Shown here piece by piece: positions 43,545 through 50,998 of a stretch of DNA of 64,000 nt. Made by a program: the position numbers and the translations under genes. Positions within the stretch are counted from its first letter, which is position 1. Every line of letters begins with the position of its first letter. Location of the stretch: NCBI GenBank assembly GCA_964538455.1, contig CAZIDZ010000006.1, forward strand, positions 1-64,000, read 5' to 3'. Source of the stretch: JAZDLX01 sp964538455. GTDB taxonomy: Bacteria > Electryoneota > Electryoneia > Electryoneales > Electryoneaceae. The notes below the pieces were generated by a model. It had not been told where the DNA came from, made no database searches, and worked only from the letters and a program-made list of their open reading frames with translations.

Positions 43545-44312
43545 GCGACCCCCGGTTTGCGTTTGCGAAAACATAGTGGCTGCGGGTGGGGCCGGGCAAG
43601 TGGAACGGCTCAGCAGTTTGCAGGCAGAATTTCGTTCGAAACGATGGCGCTACTTCGCTTTGTAGAAATACAGACCGGTCTTGCCGCTATGATTTCGCAA
43701 GCAGAGATGCTCCCGGCGCGATACGGCGCTTTGCTGTTGGGATGAGTGCCACTGAATGACCCGAGCAGATGAGGCTAATCGGCTATTTCGCGAATTATCC
43801 GGCTGTGGCTCCTGTCTCCGGAGCCGACTCCCCGGCACCGTGTTTGAGCCCCCCGAGGGCGTTCACCGGCTCTTTTTTCGTCCGATCAGCCCAACAACCC
43901 CGTTTTCTCTTATTCCGGGATCGATCGCCTCCTTCTTTACCTCCCTGGCGACATGATGCCGCTCGCTTATCCTGCCGCCTGGGAACCTGCACCGCAACCG
44001 TGTTGGTTCCAGCGCTGACTTTGACCGCCCACCACGGGCGATTTCCTTCAGCGCATCCCTGCACTACGCCGGATTGCAAGTAGAAAGGCGTGTGGCCCGT
44101 GCCCCGCAACGGATTTTGGCGAATTTTGGGAAAAACGGGCGCTGAAACGCACCCTTCAGGGTTCCCCGCAGCGTTCCTTGACAGCGGCGTTTACACCCTT
44201 CACACCTCGGTTGAGGGAGAAAGTCAGGTACCGCAAACGGCCGCGTCGCACTAAGGGCGAAAAGGCTGGCGCGCCGTCCCTCGTGTTGCGATCTAACTAC
44301 TTGTTATTACAT
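43545..44312. other. Unexplained non-coding stretch
   Basis: About 770 bp without a supported gene or palindrome. Open frames here (for example 43769-44083) are short, lack ribosome-binding sites and have no recognisable composition. Signatures of tmRNA, RNase P RNA and SRP RNA were looked for by eye on both strands and not found. Confidence 0.4.
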
Positions 44313-44343
44313 AAAAAACGCGGTGCCAGTGAACGGCACCGCG
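44313..44343 (-). terminator. Rho-independent terminator of the HU gene
   Basis: On the minus strand CGCGGTGCC and GGCACCGCG form a 9-bp stem with a 7-nt loop, followed by six T. It lies 26 bp beyond the HU stop codon. Confidence 0.85.
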
Positions 44344-44368
44344 CGAGACGTTCGCAAAGGTGCAGGAG

Positions 44369-44641
44369 TCAGGCAACTGTCTCCTTGAACGCCTTGCCCG
44401 GAGTGAAAGAGGGGTAGGACTTTTTGGGGATCTTGATCGCCTGGCCCGTGCGTGGGTTGCGTCCCATGCGCGCGCCGCGTGTCTTCTTCTCGAAGCTGCC
44501 AAATCCGACGATGCTGACCTTTTCACCACCTGCCACTGACTTTGTGAGGGTGTCGACCATGGCATCCAGGAAGCCTTCCGTCAGACGCTTCGTCTCACCC
44601 GTCTTCTTGGCGATGGCGTCGACCAATTCCGCCTTGTTCAT
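44369..44641 (-). CDS. HU-family DNA-binding protein
   Basis: This 90-residue histone-like protein starts MNKAELVDAIAKKTG and has the DNA-contact arm GFGSFEKKTRGARMGRNPRTGQ and the end PSFTPGKAFKETV. The ATG at 44641 is preceded by GAGGAGG. A good promoter lies about 105 bp upstream and a terminator follows, so it is a single-gene unit. Confidence 0.95.
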   Translation of the reverse strand: MNKAELVDAIAKKTGETKRLTEGFLDAMVDTLTKSVAGGEKVSIVGFGSFEKKTRGARMGRNPRTGQAIKIPKKSYPSFTPGKAFKETVA

Positions 44642-44744
44642 GTTTACCTCCTCGTTTCGTCGGTAGTGTGACCGACAAATTTTGCGCTGCCCAAAGGGTT
44701 TGGCAGAACCTGTCGGTCTCACTGCCAACCCGATTCCACGCCCT

Positions 44745-44772
44745 AAGATAGGGATAAAAAGCCCGTTGTCAA
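44745..44772 (-). promoter_or_regulatory. Sigma-70-like promoter of the HU gene
   Basis: On the minus strand a consensus -35 TTGACA (44767-44772) and a -10 TATCTT (44745-44750) are 16 nt apart. It lies upstream of the HU start with a leader of about 100 nt. Confidence 0.7.
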
Positions 44773-44857
44773 GGGTTCAACAAGAAATTAAGCGCAAATC
44801 TAACTTCGTGCAAACCGCATCAATAAAAGGAAAAACGAAATGGTAGGAAGTTCGCAT

Positions 44858-45766
44858 TCAGGCAGAGAGGCCGATCAGAAAGGCCACTCCGAGCACCGCA
44901 ACGCCAGTGCCGACCACACTCTGAGGGTGAATGCGTTCCTGAAGCAAGAAGTGGGAGAGAGGGATGAGTAAAATTGGGCTGGTGCTCATCATCGTGGCGG
45001 CGATGCCCACCGGCGCGAGGTTCACCGCAATCAGCGAAAGCCAAACACCGACGACCGGCCCGAACGCGCTGGCCGCGGTCAACTGGGACATCGCCACGCG
45101 GTCCTTCGTAGCCGAGGCGACGGCGCCCAGACGCCCGCGAAATACGACGATCAGCGTCATCAACGACAGCGCGCTCAGCAGCCGCATCAGGTTCGCCGTC
45201 AGCGGCGTGGGGCCGGCGTCCATGCCCATCCGTGAGAGTACGAGCCCCGCCGCCTGGCAGAACGAGGAGAGCACCCCGAACACGATGCCAACCGCCGCCG
45301 ATCCCTCCTTCGAGGGGGTGGCGAGCGGCGGCCGGTGAATGACCGCCCAACTGACTCCCGCGATCACCGCAACCATGCCCGCCAGTTGCAGCAGGCTCAA
45401 TCTCTGGCCGAGCAGCACCCGGGCGAGCAGCGCGCTGAACACAGGCACGAGTGTCATCAGCACCATGCCGATTCTCGGGCCGAGAATCACGAATGTGCGA
45501 AACAGGAGGGTATCTCCGAGGGCGAATCCGATGATGCCCGAGAGGGCGAGCCACAGCCACGCGGTCGGGGAGGCGTGGGGTATCGGGGTGCCGGTGAGCG
45601 CCGCGTGCAGCGCCATCAGCAGCACCGTGGCGATCAGCAGGCGCCAGCGATTGACGGTCAGGGAGCCGATCCGCCGGCCGGCGGAGGCGAACAGCATCGA
45701 TGAAAAGGACCAGAGGAAGGCGGTGCCCAGCGCGGCGATTTCACCCAGGGGAAGGGATGCAGGCAT
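44858..45766 (-). CDS. EamA/DMT-family transporter
   Basis: This 302-residue protein has ten predicted membrane helices in two EamA repeats (about 10-145 and 160-300), with LWLALSGIIGFALGDTLLFR in the first and GPVVGVWLSLIAVNLAPVG in the second. Members export amino acids or other metabolites. It starts six bases after the nucleotidyltransferase gene and is the last gene of that operon. A lipid or sugar-related substrate is possible from context only. Confidence 0.88.
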   Translation of the reverse strand: MPASLPLGEIAALGTAFLWSFSSMLFASAGRRIGSLTVNRWRLLIATVLLMALHAALTGTPIPHASPTAWLWLALSGIIGFALGDTLLFRTFVILGPRIGMVLMTLVPVFSALLARVLLGQRLSLLQLAGMVAVIAGVSWAVIHRPPLATPSKEGSAAVGIVFGVLSSFCQAAGLVLSRMGMDAGPTPLTANLMRLLSALSLMTLIVVFRGRLGAVASATKDRVAMSQLTAASAFGPVVGVWLSLIAVNLAPVGIAATMMSTSPILLIPLSHFLLQERIHPQSVVGTGVAVLGVAFLIGLSA

Positions 45767-45772
45767 CTGCGG

Positions 45773-46513
45773 CTACTCCACAAGGCGCGTGGCGAACTGC
45801 TCTTTGGCCGCCTCGTAGTCCTCCGGAGTGTCGACCTCGATGACGGGTAACTGGGTCACATCCGCCGTGCGGAAGATCTGGCCTTTGCCGACCAGCTCGT
45901 TGAACGCCTGCTCGTAAAATTCCCGGCGCCCCTCACCGTGCTCGATCCTGTGCTCAAGTGTGGGGAAGAGCAGCTCAAGAAACGGGCGGGAAAGACGGTT
46001 GATCCCGACGGACTCTCCGGCAGCTTCGGTGGGGACGAGGTGTTTGCCGATTTCGGTTACAACACCATTTCCGTCGAGGCGGAGTTTGACCTCCTCCGCG
46101 GCGACGCGGTCGAAACGGGTGGCGAGGACGTTTTTGCCCTCCGCTTCAAGCGTGGCGGCGATTGCGCGGCGGTCGAGCACCACATCGCCGTTGATCAGCA
46201 GCAGGTCCTGCTCGTCCTCGAGGACGGCATCGCGCGCGAGCCAGACGGAATAGGCGGTATTGGTGGTTGCATAGTCGGGATTTTCGATCCAGGAGACCTC
46301 GAGTTCTGGAAAACGCACGTTAACCCATTTTTCGAGACGGTCGCGGAGATACCCGCAGGTGAACAGGACGCGGTTAATCCCGTTGTTTTTGAGAGCCTGT
46401 AGCATCCAGCTCAAGATTGGCCGGTCGCCCACTGGCAGCAACGTTTTGTGCGTTTCGGTGGTCAGATCCCCCATCCGAACCGACTGACCGGCGACCAGAA
46501 TCAGTGCTTTCAT
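45773..46513 (-). CDS. Sugar/alcohol-phosphate nucleotidyltransferase (IPCT- or LicC-like)
   Basis: This 246-residue enzyme has the NTP-transferase start ALILVAGQSVRMG, the Lys in HKTLLPVGDRPIL, NPDYATTNTAYSVWLA and the metal-binding Asp in LLINGDVVLD. The NPxYxxTNTAYSxW segment is shared by phosphocholine and inositol-1-phosphate cytidylyltransferases. It would make a CDP-activated polar headgroup. Its first 140 bp overlap the 3' end of the CDP-alcohol phosphotransferase gene in another frame. In some organisms these two activities are fused (inositol-1-phosphate cytidylyltransferase with di-myo-inositol-phosphate synthase), so they probably act in sequence. Confidence 0.85.
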   Translation of the reverse strand: MKALILVAGQSVRMGDLTTETHKTLLPVGDRPILSWMLQALKNNGINRVLFTCGYLRDRLEKWVNVRFPELEVSWIENPDYATTNTAYSVWLARDAVLEDEQDLLLINGDVVLDRRAIAATLEAEGKNVLATRFDRVAAEEVKLRLDGNGVVTEIGKHLVPTEAAGESVGINRLSRPFLELLFPTLEHRIEHGEGRREFYEQAFNELVGKGQIFRTADVTQLPVIEVDTPEDYEAAKEQFATRLVE

Positions 46514-47390
46514 CTTTCAGACTCTCCAGTTTTCGATTGAGTATGCGCAGTGTGTTGAGGTGCACCAGGTTTACCGCGAGCACCCACAGCATCCCCGGGA
46601 TCAGGCAGAACCAAAGGTACTGCTCCGGCCGGCCGATCAGCAGGAAGATCGTCAACAGGGTCACATGCGTGCCTTTGCCTGTGAACGTCCAGAGCACGAG
46701 CACCAGGCGCAGGGAGGGCAGGTGGCGAACCTCTTCCGGGAGTTCCAAAGGCAGCCGAACCTGCCTTCGCACCGCCCGTTCCACCCAAAGGTAAAACCGG
46801 TATAAGTAGTAGAAGGGCAGGTAGAAAATCATCATCATGCGGGATTTCTGGCGCTTCTTTTTCCTGCGGCGGGTACTATGCTCCCTGTCGGTGTGTTCGA
46901 TCGCCTTGAGGTAGGCATGCCGTACGTGATTGAGGTGCATTCCCTGGTAGGTTGTGGCGACAATGCCGCCGAAGATGACCAGCGCCCACCAGCCCAGCAG
47001 CGGGTAGCCTTCGGGGCGCCAGCCGATTCCGATGGCGATGAAGGTGCTTAGACCGACGACGTAATCGGCGACTCCGTCGTAGATTCTTCCATACCTGCTG
47101 AACTTGCTGGTCATTCTTGCGAGTTGGCCGTCGCTGCAGTCGAGCACATTTGATAGCGCGTAGAGCACCGCTCCCCAAATCAGCCAGTCATACCGTCCCA
47201 CTGCCATTGCCGCGGCGCCGAGAAGTCCCGCAGCCGCCGAAGCGATCGTGACCATATTCGGCGTGATTCGCGAGTGTTTCAACGGGAGTGCGACGATGAA
47301 TCCCAGAGGGCGGTAGATGAGCAGGTCCACCCACTCCTCCACGACGAGGGGTTTCAGACCTTTCCGGTAATCGTCACGCAGCGTGCCCAT
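46374..47390 (-). CDS. CDP-alcohol phosphatidyltransferase-family protein
   Basis: This 338-residue membrane enzyme has the full CDP-alcohol motif DG-x2-AR-x8-G-x3-D-x3-D (in CSDGQLARMTSKFSRYGRIY followed by DGVAD). About six membrane helices surround it, with a basic loop (RRRKKKRQKSR) in the middle. It transfers a phosphoalcohol from CDP-alcohol to an acceptor. The C-terminal 47 codons run into the nucleotidyltransferase gene; this tail is hydrophilic and may be dispensable, or the assembled sequence may carry a frameshift near the normal end. The substrate is not determined. Confidence 0.85.
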   Translation of the reverse strand: MGTLRDDYRKGLKPLVVEEWVDLLIYRPLGFIVALPLKHSRITPNMVTIASAAAGLLGAAAMAVGRYDWLIWGAVLYALSNVLDCSDGQLARMTSKFSRYGRIYDGVADYVVGLSTFIAIGIGWRPEGYPLLGWWALVIFGGIVATTYQGMHLNHVRHAYLKAIEHTDREHSTRRRKKKRQKSRMMMIFYLPFYYLYRFYLWVERAVRRQVRLPLELPEEVRHLPSLRLVLVLWTFTGKGTHVTLLTIFLLIGRPEQYLWFCLIPGMLWVLAVNLVHLNTLRILNRKLESLKDESTDSGRRSVGSDGGSDHRNAQNVAASGRPANLELDATGSQKQRD

Positions 47391-47602
47391 GCCAAGGGAT
47401 CTCCGTATCGAGCAAGGCGGACTGCCGTCCGCCTCATACTTTCCGTGCGGTGTTCTGCCGGTTTAGAAACGGTCGGCGCGGTGTTGCCGCGTCCCGGGTC
47501 CGACTCCCCGTGTCCGTTCACGAGTACACGGGATGGCGGCATGTGTCTATTCACCTCACAAGGCGTTTCAGAAACGGCATTTGAGAGGTTACTGAGTGCT
47601 CT

Positions 47603-47631
47603 AAGATACAGGCGGCATCTATCTCGGGCAA
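47603..47631 (-). promoter_or_regulatory. Probable promoter of the CDP-alcohol operon
   Basis: On the minus strand TTGCCC (47626-47631) and TATCTT (47603-47608) are 17 nt apart, about 210 bp upstream of the start at 47390. A perfect hairpin, AGGCGGAC/GTCCGCCT (47415-47434), lies in the leader. The region 47391-47675 holds no gene. Confidence 0.45.
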
Positions 47632-47675
47632 GCGGGCTTTGGTCGCATACCGGCACTGAAAGCCAACGCGACGGT

Positions 47676-48341
47676 TCACACGGACGTTCCGTGGTGGAGA
47701 TAGAGGAGAAGGATTCCCTTTTCGAGTCGCACCTCGGCGGATTCTTCGCGGATGACGTTAGAGCAGGCGAATAGCTGCCCGACCTCGAGATCTTTTCGGG
47801 AGAGCGGCCATTGAAAGCCTTTCAGAGTCACCGACTCGCACAGCGCGAGGGGCATCAGCGAACAGGTTCGGCCCTGGGCTCCCTCAATGTGCCGGGTGGC
47901 GGGGCCCTTAAGGATCCAGCCCTCGGCGGTTTCATCGATCAACCTGACATCTATTTTCCCGGTGACAGCAGCGACGGCGGAAAGAGTCGCGAGCTCATGA
48001 TCGATGCGGGTGCCACGGAATCCGATGACATCCGCATGGGTGATCCCTCTTTCGACCAGGAGTGCAAACGCTTTCTGCGAATCGGTGGTTTCCTGGCTTG
48101 TATCAACGATGATCTCGACGTTGTTGATTTCAGCGTGGCGCAGTCCCTGGCGTGTGATGCTGTCCATGTCGCCGGTGATCAGGTCGGGGACCAGGGCCTG
48201 GGCGCGGAGGCGGTCATAGGCGCCGTCCACGGCGAGGTGCAGCCCGTAGCTGTCCCACTCCACCCAGTGAAGAGCGTTCTCGGCCATGCCGTCGAGGATC
48301 ACCAGGGCGTTGTGCAGATCCGAACCGTGCGACGCAGCCAT
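47676..48341 (-). CDS. Thiamine pyrophosphokinase
   Basis: This 221-residue enzyme makes thiamine diphosphate from thiamine and ATP. It shows the family signatures GAYDRLRAQALVPDLITGDMDSI, then the QETTDSQKAF segment with D in TDxQKA, and GFRGTRIDHELATLSAV. The ATG at 48341 is chosen because it has GGGGG upstream; the frame extends upstream into spmB without support. It ends the spmA-spmB-TPK transcript. Its product is the cofactor of SucA in this window. Confidence 0.85.
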   Translation of the reverse strand: MAASHGSDLHNALVILDGMAENALHWVEWDSYGLHLAVDGAYDRLRAQALVPDLITGDMDSITRQGLRHAEINNVEIIVDTSQETTDSQKAFALLVERGITHADVIGFRGTRIDHELATLSAVAAVTGKIDVRLIDETAEGWILKGPATRHIEGAQGRTCSLMPLALCESVTLKGFQWPLSRKDLEVGQLFACSNVIREESAEVRLEKGILLLYLHHGTSV

Positions 48342-48352
48342 TTCCCCCACCC

Positions 48353-48898
48353 CTAGCCGAAAACCAGTTTGCAAACCACGAAAGCCGCGATCAGCCCCGC
48401 AGCATCCGCAGTCAGGCATGCCGCGAGAGTATGGCGGCCTCGGCGGATGCCAACGCTGCCAAGGTACACAGCGAGGACATAGAACGTCGTCTCCGTGGAG
48501 CCCATCATCACCGACGCTACCCGCCCGACGAAGGATTCCGACCCGTGAGTGGTGAGAATCTCAGAGAGCACACCCAGCGCGCCGCTGCCCGAGAGGGGCC
48601 GGATCAACGCCATTGGGATCGCTTCCGGGGGGAATCCGATCCATCCGAGCAGCGGGGAGAGCGCCTTGACAAAAAGGCCGAGCGCACCGCTGGCGCGAAA
48701 CATCCCAATCGCGACCAGGATCGCCACGAGGAAGGGAATGATCCGCACACCGACGTTGAATCCCTCCTTCGCGCCCTCGACGAACAATTCGTACACCTTT
48801 ACCTTCTTCAGCATTCCCAGAGCGACAATGCCCAGCAGGATCAGGGGGATCGCCCAGGCGCCGACTTCCCCAAGCACACCCTGTACGGACTCACTCAT
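48353..48898 (-). CDS. spmB: Spore maturation protein B (nucleoside-recognition domain)
   Basis: This 181-residue membrane protein has five or six helices and the gate motif GVRIIPFLVAILVAIGMFRASG, then IRPLSGSGALGVLSEIL and MMGSTETTFYVLAVYLG. This is the SpmB family. SpmA/SpmB dehydrate spores in Bacillus, but homologues are widespread in non-sporulating bacteria, where their role is unknown. It overlaps spmA by eight bases. Confidence 0.92.
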   Translation of the reverse strand: MSESVQGVLGEVGAWAIPLILLGIVALGMLKKVKVYELFVEGAKEGFNVGVRIIPFLVAILVAIGMFRASGALGLFVKALSPLLGWIGFPPEAIPMALIRPLSGSGALGVLSEILTTHGSESFVGRVASVMMGSTETTFYVLAVYLGSVGIRRGRHTLAACLTADAAGLIAAFVVCKLVFG

Positions 48899-49514
48899 CG
48901 TTCACCTCCCCGGCGGATTCGCCGGTCGAGGGCTGTTGGGGTTTGGTGAAGCGCTGGTAGAGTTTCGCCGCGATCACACCGACGACGGTCGAGACGGTGG
49001 TGGCGACGATGGTCGGCCCGATGATCTCCGACGGTGCGGTGGACCCCGCGGAGACGCGCAGGGCGATCACGGTAGCCGGAATGATGGTCACAGAGGAGGT
49101 GTTGATCGCGAGGAAGGTGGCCATCGAGTTGGACGCGCTGTCTTTTTCGACATTCAACCGTTGCAGGTCCTTCATCGCCTTGAGCCCCAGCGCGGTGGCC
49201 GAGTTGCCGAGCCCGAGCATGTTCGCGGCGATGTTCATCACCATGCTTCCCATCGCCGGGTGATCGGTGGGAACGTCCGGGAAGAGGCGGCGCAGCAGGG
49301 GACGCAGGAGTCTCGCCAGCATCTGGACGAGCCCGGACTTTTCAGCGATCCGCATCAGCCCGAGCCACAGCGCCATCACCCCGATCAACCCGATGGCGAG
49401 CTCGACGGCGGTTTTCGCCGACTCCAGGGCGGCGTCGGTCACCGCCCCCATATTCCCGAGGATCGCTCCGACGATCACCGCGAGAACGATCAAGGCAAAC
49501 CAGACGATGTTCAT
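48891..49514 (-). CDS. spmA: Spore maturation protein A (nucleoside-recognition domain)
   Basis: This 207-residue membrane protein carries the SpmA hallmarks ELAIGLIGVMALWLGLMRIAEKSG, MVMNIAANMLGLGNSATALGLKAM and FLAINTSSVTIIPATVIALR. It starts the spmA-spmB-TPK operon. No sporulation gene is present in the window, and the envelope is Gram-negative, so a transport role with SpmB is more likely. Confidence 0.92.
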   Translation of the reverse strand: MNIVWFALIVLAVIVGAILGNMGAVTDAALESAKTAVELAIGLIGVMALWLGLMRIAEKSGLVQMLARLLRPLLRRLFPDVPTDHPAMGSMVMNIAANMLGLGNSATALGLKAMKDLQRLNVEKDSASNSMATFLAINTSSVTIIPATVIALRVSAGSTAPSEIIGPTIVATTVSTVVGVIAAKLYQRFTKPQQPSTGESAGEVNDE

Positions 49515-49749
49515 CGCACTCTCCCGTCTTGGACCACGACCATCCGCCCATTCGTCATCTTCAGAGCAAAGCTAGACGTGCGCGGCGGCGCGCGCCAATC
49601 CATCCGCCCCTCCTGCCAGATCGTACGGGAGTTCAGCAGCATGCGAGAGGCTTCACTTTTCCGTGGCTTGGCTGAACCTCTTTGGTGAATTACGTTTTAT
49701 TTTCGGATGTTCGTGAAAGCGTTTTGGCGGCAAAAGAGCGGAGACGGCG

Positions 49750-50205
49750 TTGAGCGCGGACAAATCCTGGGTCGTTGAGGACTCCTGGGAGCGGTTGAAT
49801 CCCGTCTGGAGGGACCGGATCCTTGTCATCCTCGAGGACCTGGCGGGGATCGGAGGGCTCGACTGGGCGATGGTGCTCGACGCCCAGGGACAGCCGTTGA
49901 CAAAGGTGATCGGCGCCGGAGGCCCGGTAACGCCGCCTGTCGGAATGCCGCCTCCGACGCGTTTTGCCACACTGGCGGGGGAGCTTGTTCGCGCCTGGAA
50001 AGCTGTCGGAGAACGTGAACCGTCGCATTTTGTCGAGGAGATCGAGGGCCGTATACTGATCACGGGAATCGTAGCGGATCTCGTGATCGTCGCGGGATTC
50101 AAACCGGGAGTGGCGCGCGGGGCGGTGGAGATGCGGATGACGAAACGGATTCGCCATCTGCGGAGCCTGCAGAAAAGCCGCGAGCGGGGCGCTCTATACG
50201 TTTGA
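49750..50205 (+). CDS. Roadblock/LC7-like protein 1
   Basis: This 151-residue soluble protein looks like a Roadblock/LC7 fold: a helix (DRILVILEDLAGIGGLDWA), then WAMVLDAQGQPLTKVIGAGG, a helix and a strand RILITGIVADLVIVAGFKPG. Roadblock proteins partner with Ras-like GTPases. The TTG start has GGAG about eight bases upstream. The gene is the first of five closely packed genes with a GTPase as the fourth. Sequence support for the fold is moderate; the context is strong. Confidence 0.6.
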   Translation: MSADKSWVVEDSWERLNPVWRDRILVILEDLAGIGGLDWAMVLDAQGQPLTKVIGAGGPVTPPVGMPPPTRFATLAGELVRAWKAVGEREPSHFVEEIEGRILITGIVADLVIVAGFKPGVARGAVEMRMTKRIRHLRSLQKSRERGALYV

Positions 50206-50216
50206 GGGCGGGACCG

Positions 50217-50618
50217 ATGGAGAACGCAGCCGAGAGCGGGATTGGAGAAGTCGAGAAGATCGCCCGGGGCATGCTTCATCCCAAAGGCCCGCAGGCGATT
50301 CTCGTCGCTTCAGTCTCAGGATTGCCGATACTCCGGGTCGTCCGCCGCGACTACGACCGGGATTCGGTCGACCTCGACCGTCTCGCGGCGTGGGCGGCGG
50401 AATTGGCGAACGGCACATTCCAGACCGCGGAACAGTTGCACGGCAGGGAACTGCTGAGAGCGGAGTTTCGTTTTGAGGATGAGGCGGTGCTGCTACTGCG
50501 CAACGATCCGTTCGTGCTGCTCGTCTCCTGGCTGCCCGCGTCGGGAAAGACCCTCGGGGGATCGCGCGAGGATGAGTTGCAGGATCTGTTGCAGACCCTG
50601 CACGAAGAGTTGAATTGA
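50217..50618 (+). CDS. Roadblock/LC7-like protein 2
   Basis: This 133-residue protein has a Roadblock-like layout: helix (GIGEVEKIARGMLH), strands (QAILVASVSGLPILRVVRR), helix (LDRLAAWAAELANGTFQ), strands (LLRAEFRFEDEAVLLLRN, then FVLLVSWLP) and a C-terminal helix. The ATG at 50217 is chosen for GAGGG upstream; a TTG at 50202 overlapping the previous stop is possible. It sits between two other Roadblock-like genes. Confidence 0.6.
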   Translation: MENAAESGIGEVEKIARGMLHPKGPQAILVASVSGLPILRVVRRDYDRDSVDLDRLAAWAAELANGTFQTAEQLHGRELLRAEFRFEDEAVLLLRNDPFVLLVSWLPASGKTLGGSREDELQDLLQTLHEELN

Positions 50619-50638
50619 CGTTGTCGCTGGGAGTTAAG

Positions 50639-50998
50639 ATGCATCCGAAGGATGTTCGCAGGATCATTCGGATTCCGGGAGTTCGTGGCGCATCCTTCGT
50701 TGGCTATGATGGCCAGATCGTCGCCCATGAGGGACATGTGCCGCTCCTGCTCCACGCTCGACTCGCGCGCGGCTGGACCCTTGTCTCGAACGGCGATCAG
50801 ACTTCAATCCAGCCGAGTCTGCAGGAAATTCACTGGGAGGGGGGCATCGTGCTTGTTGCGCCGACCCTCGGCGGCTTAATTGTGGTCGAAACGGATCGCA
50901 ACGCAAACGTGGGGATGTTGCGCCTCGAACTCAATCCGTTGCGCGAACAGCTCAACTCCACATTCAGTACGGAAAAGATCCAACGTGGAGGCGCTTGA
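50639..50998 (+). CDS. Roadblock/LC7-like protein 3
   Basis: This 119-residue protein fits a Roadblock fold: helix (PKDVRRIIRIPGVRGASF), a strand pair (GYDGQIVAHEG), a helix (VPLLLHARLARGWTLV), then GGIVLVAPTLGGLIVVETD and the helix NVGMLRLELNPLREQL. The ATG at 50639 follows GGGAG; a TTG at 50615 overlaps the upstream stop. It ends in TGATG, sharing one base with the GTPase start, so GTPase translation is coupled to it. Confidence 0.65.
   Translation: MHPKDVRRIIRIPGVRGASFVGYDGQIVAHEGHVPLLLHARLARGWTLVSNGDQTSIQPSLQEIHWEGGIVLVAPTLGGLIVVETDRNANVGMLRLELNPLREQLNSTFSTEKIQRGGA

Noticed and set aside
43769..44083. 104-codon open frame between HIT and HU genes
   Set aside because: No ribosome-binding site and Pro/Arg/Thr-rich composition without family resemblance.
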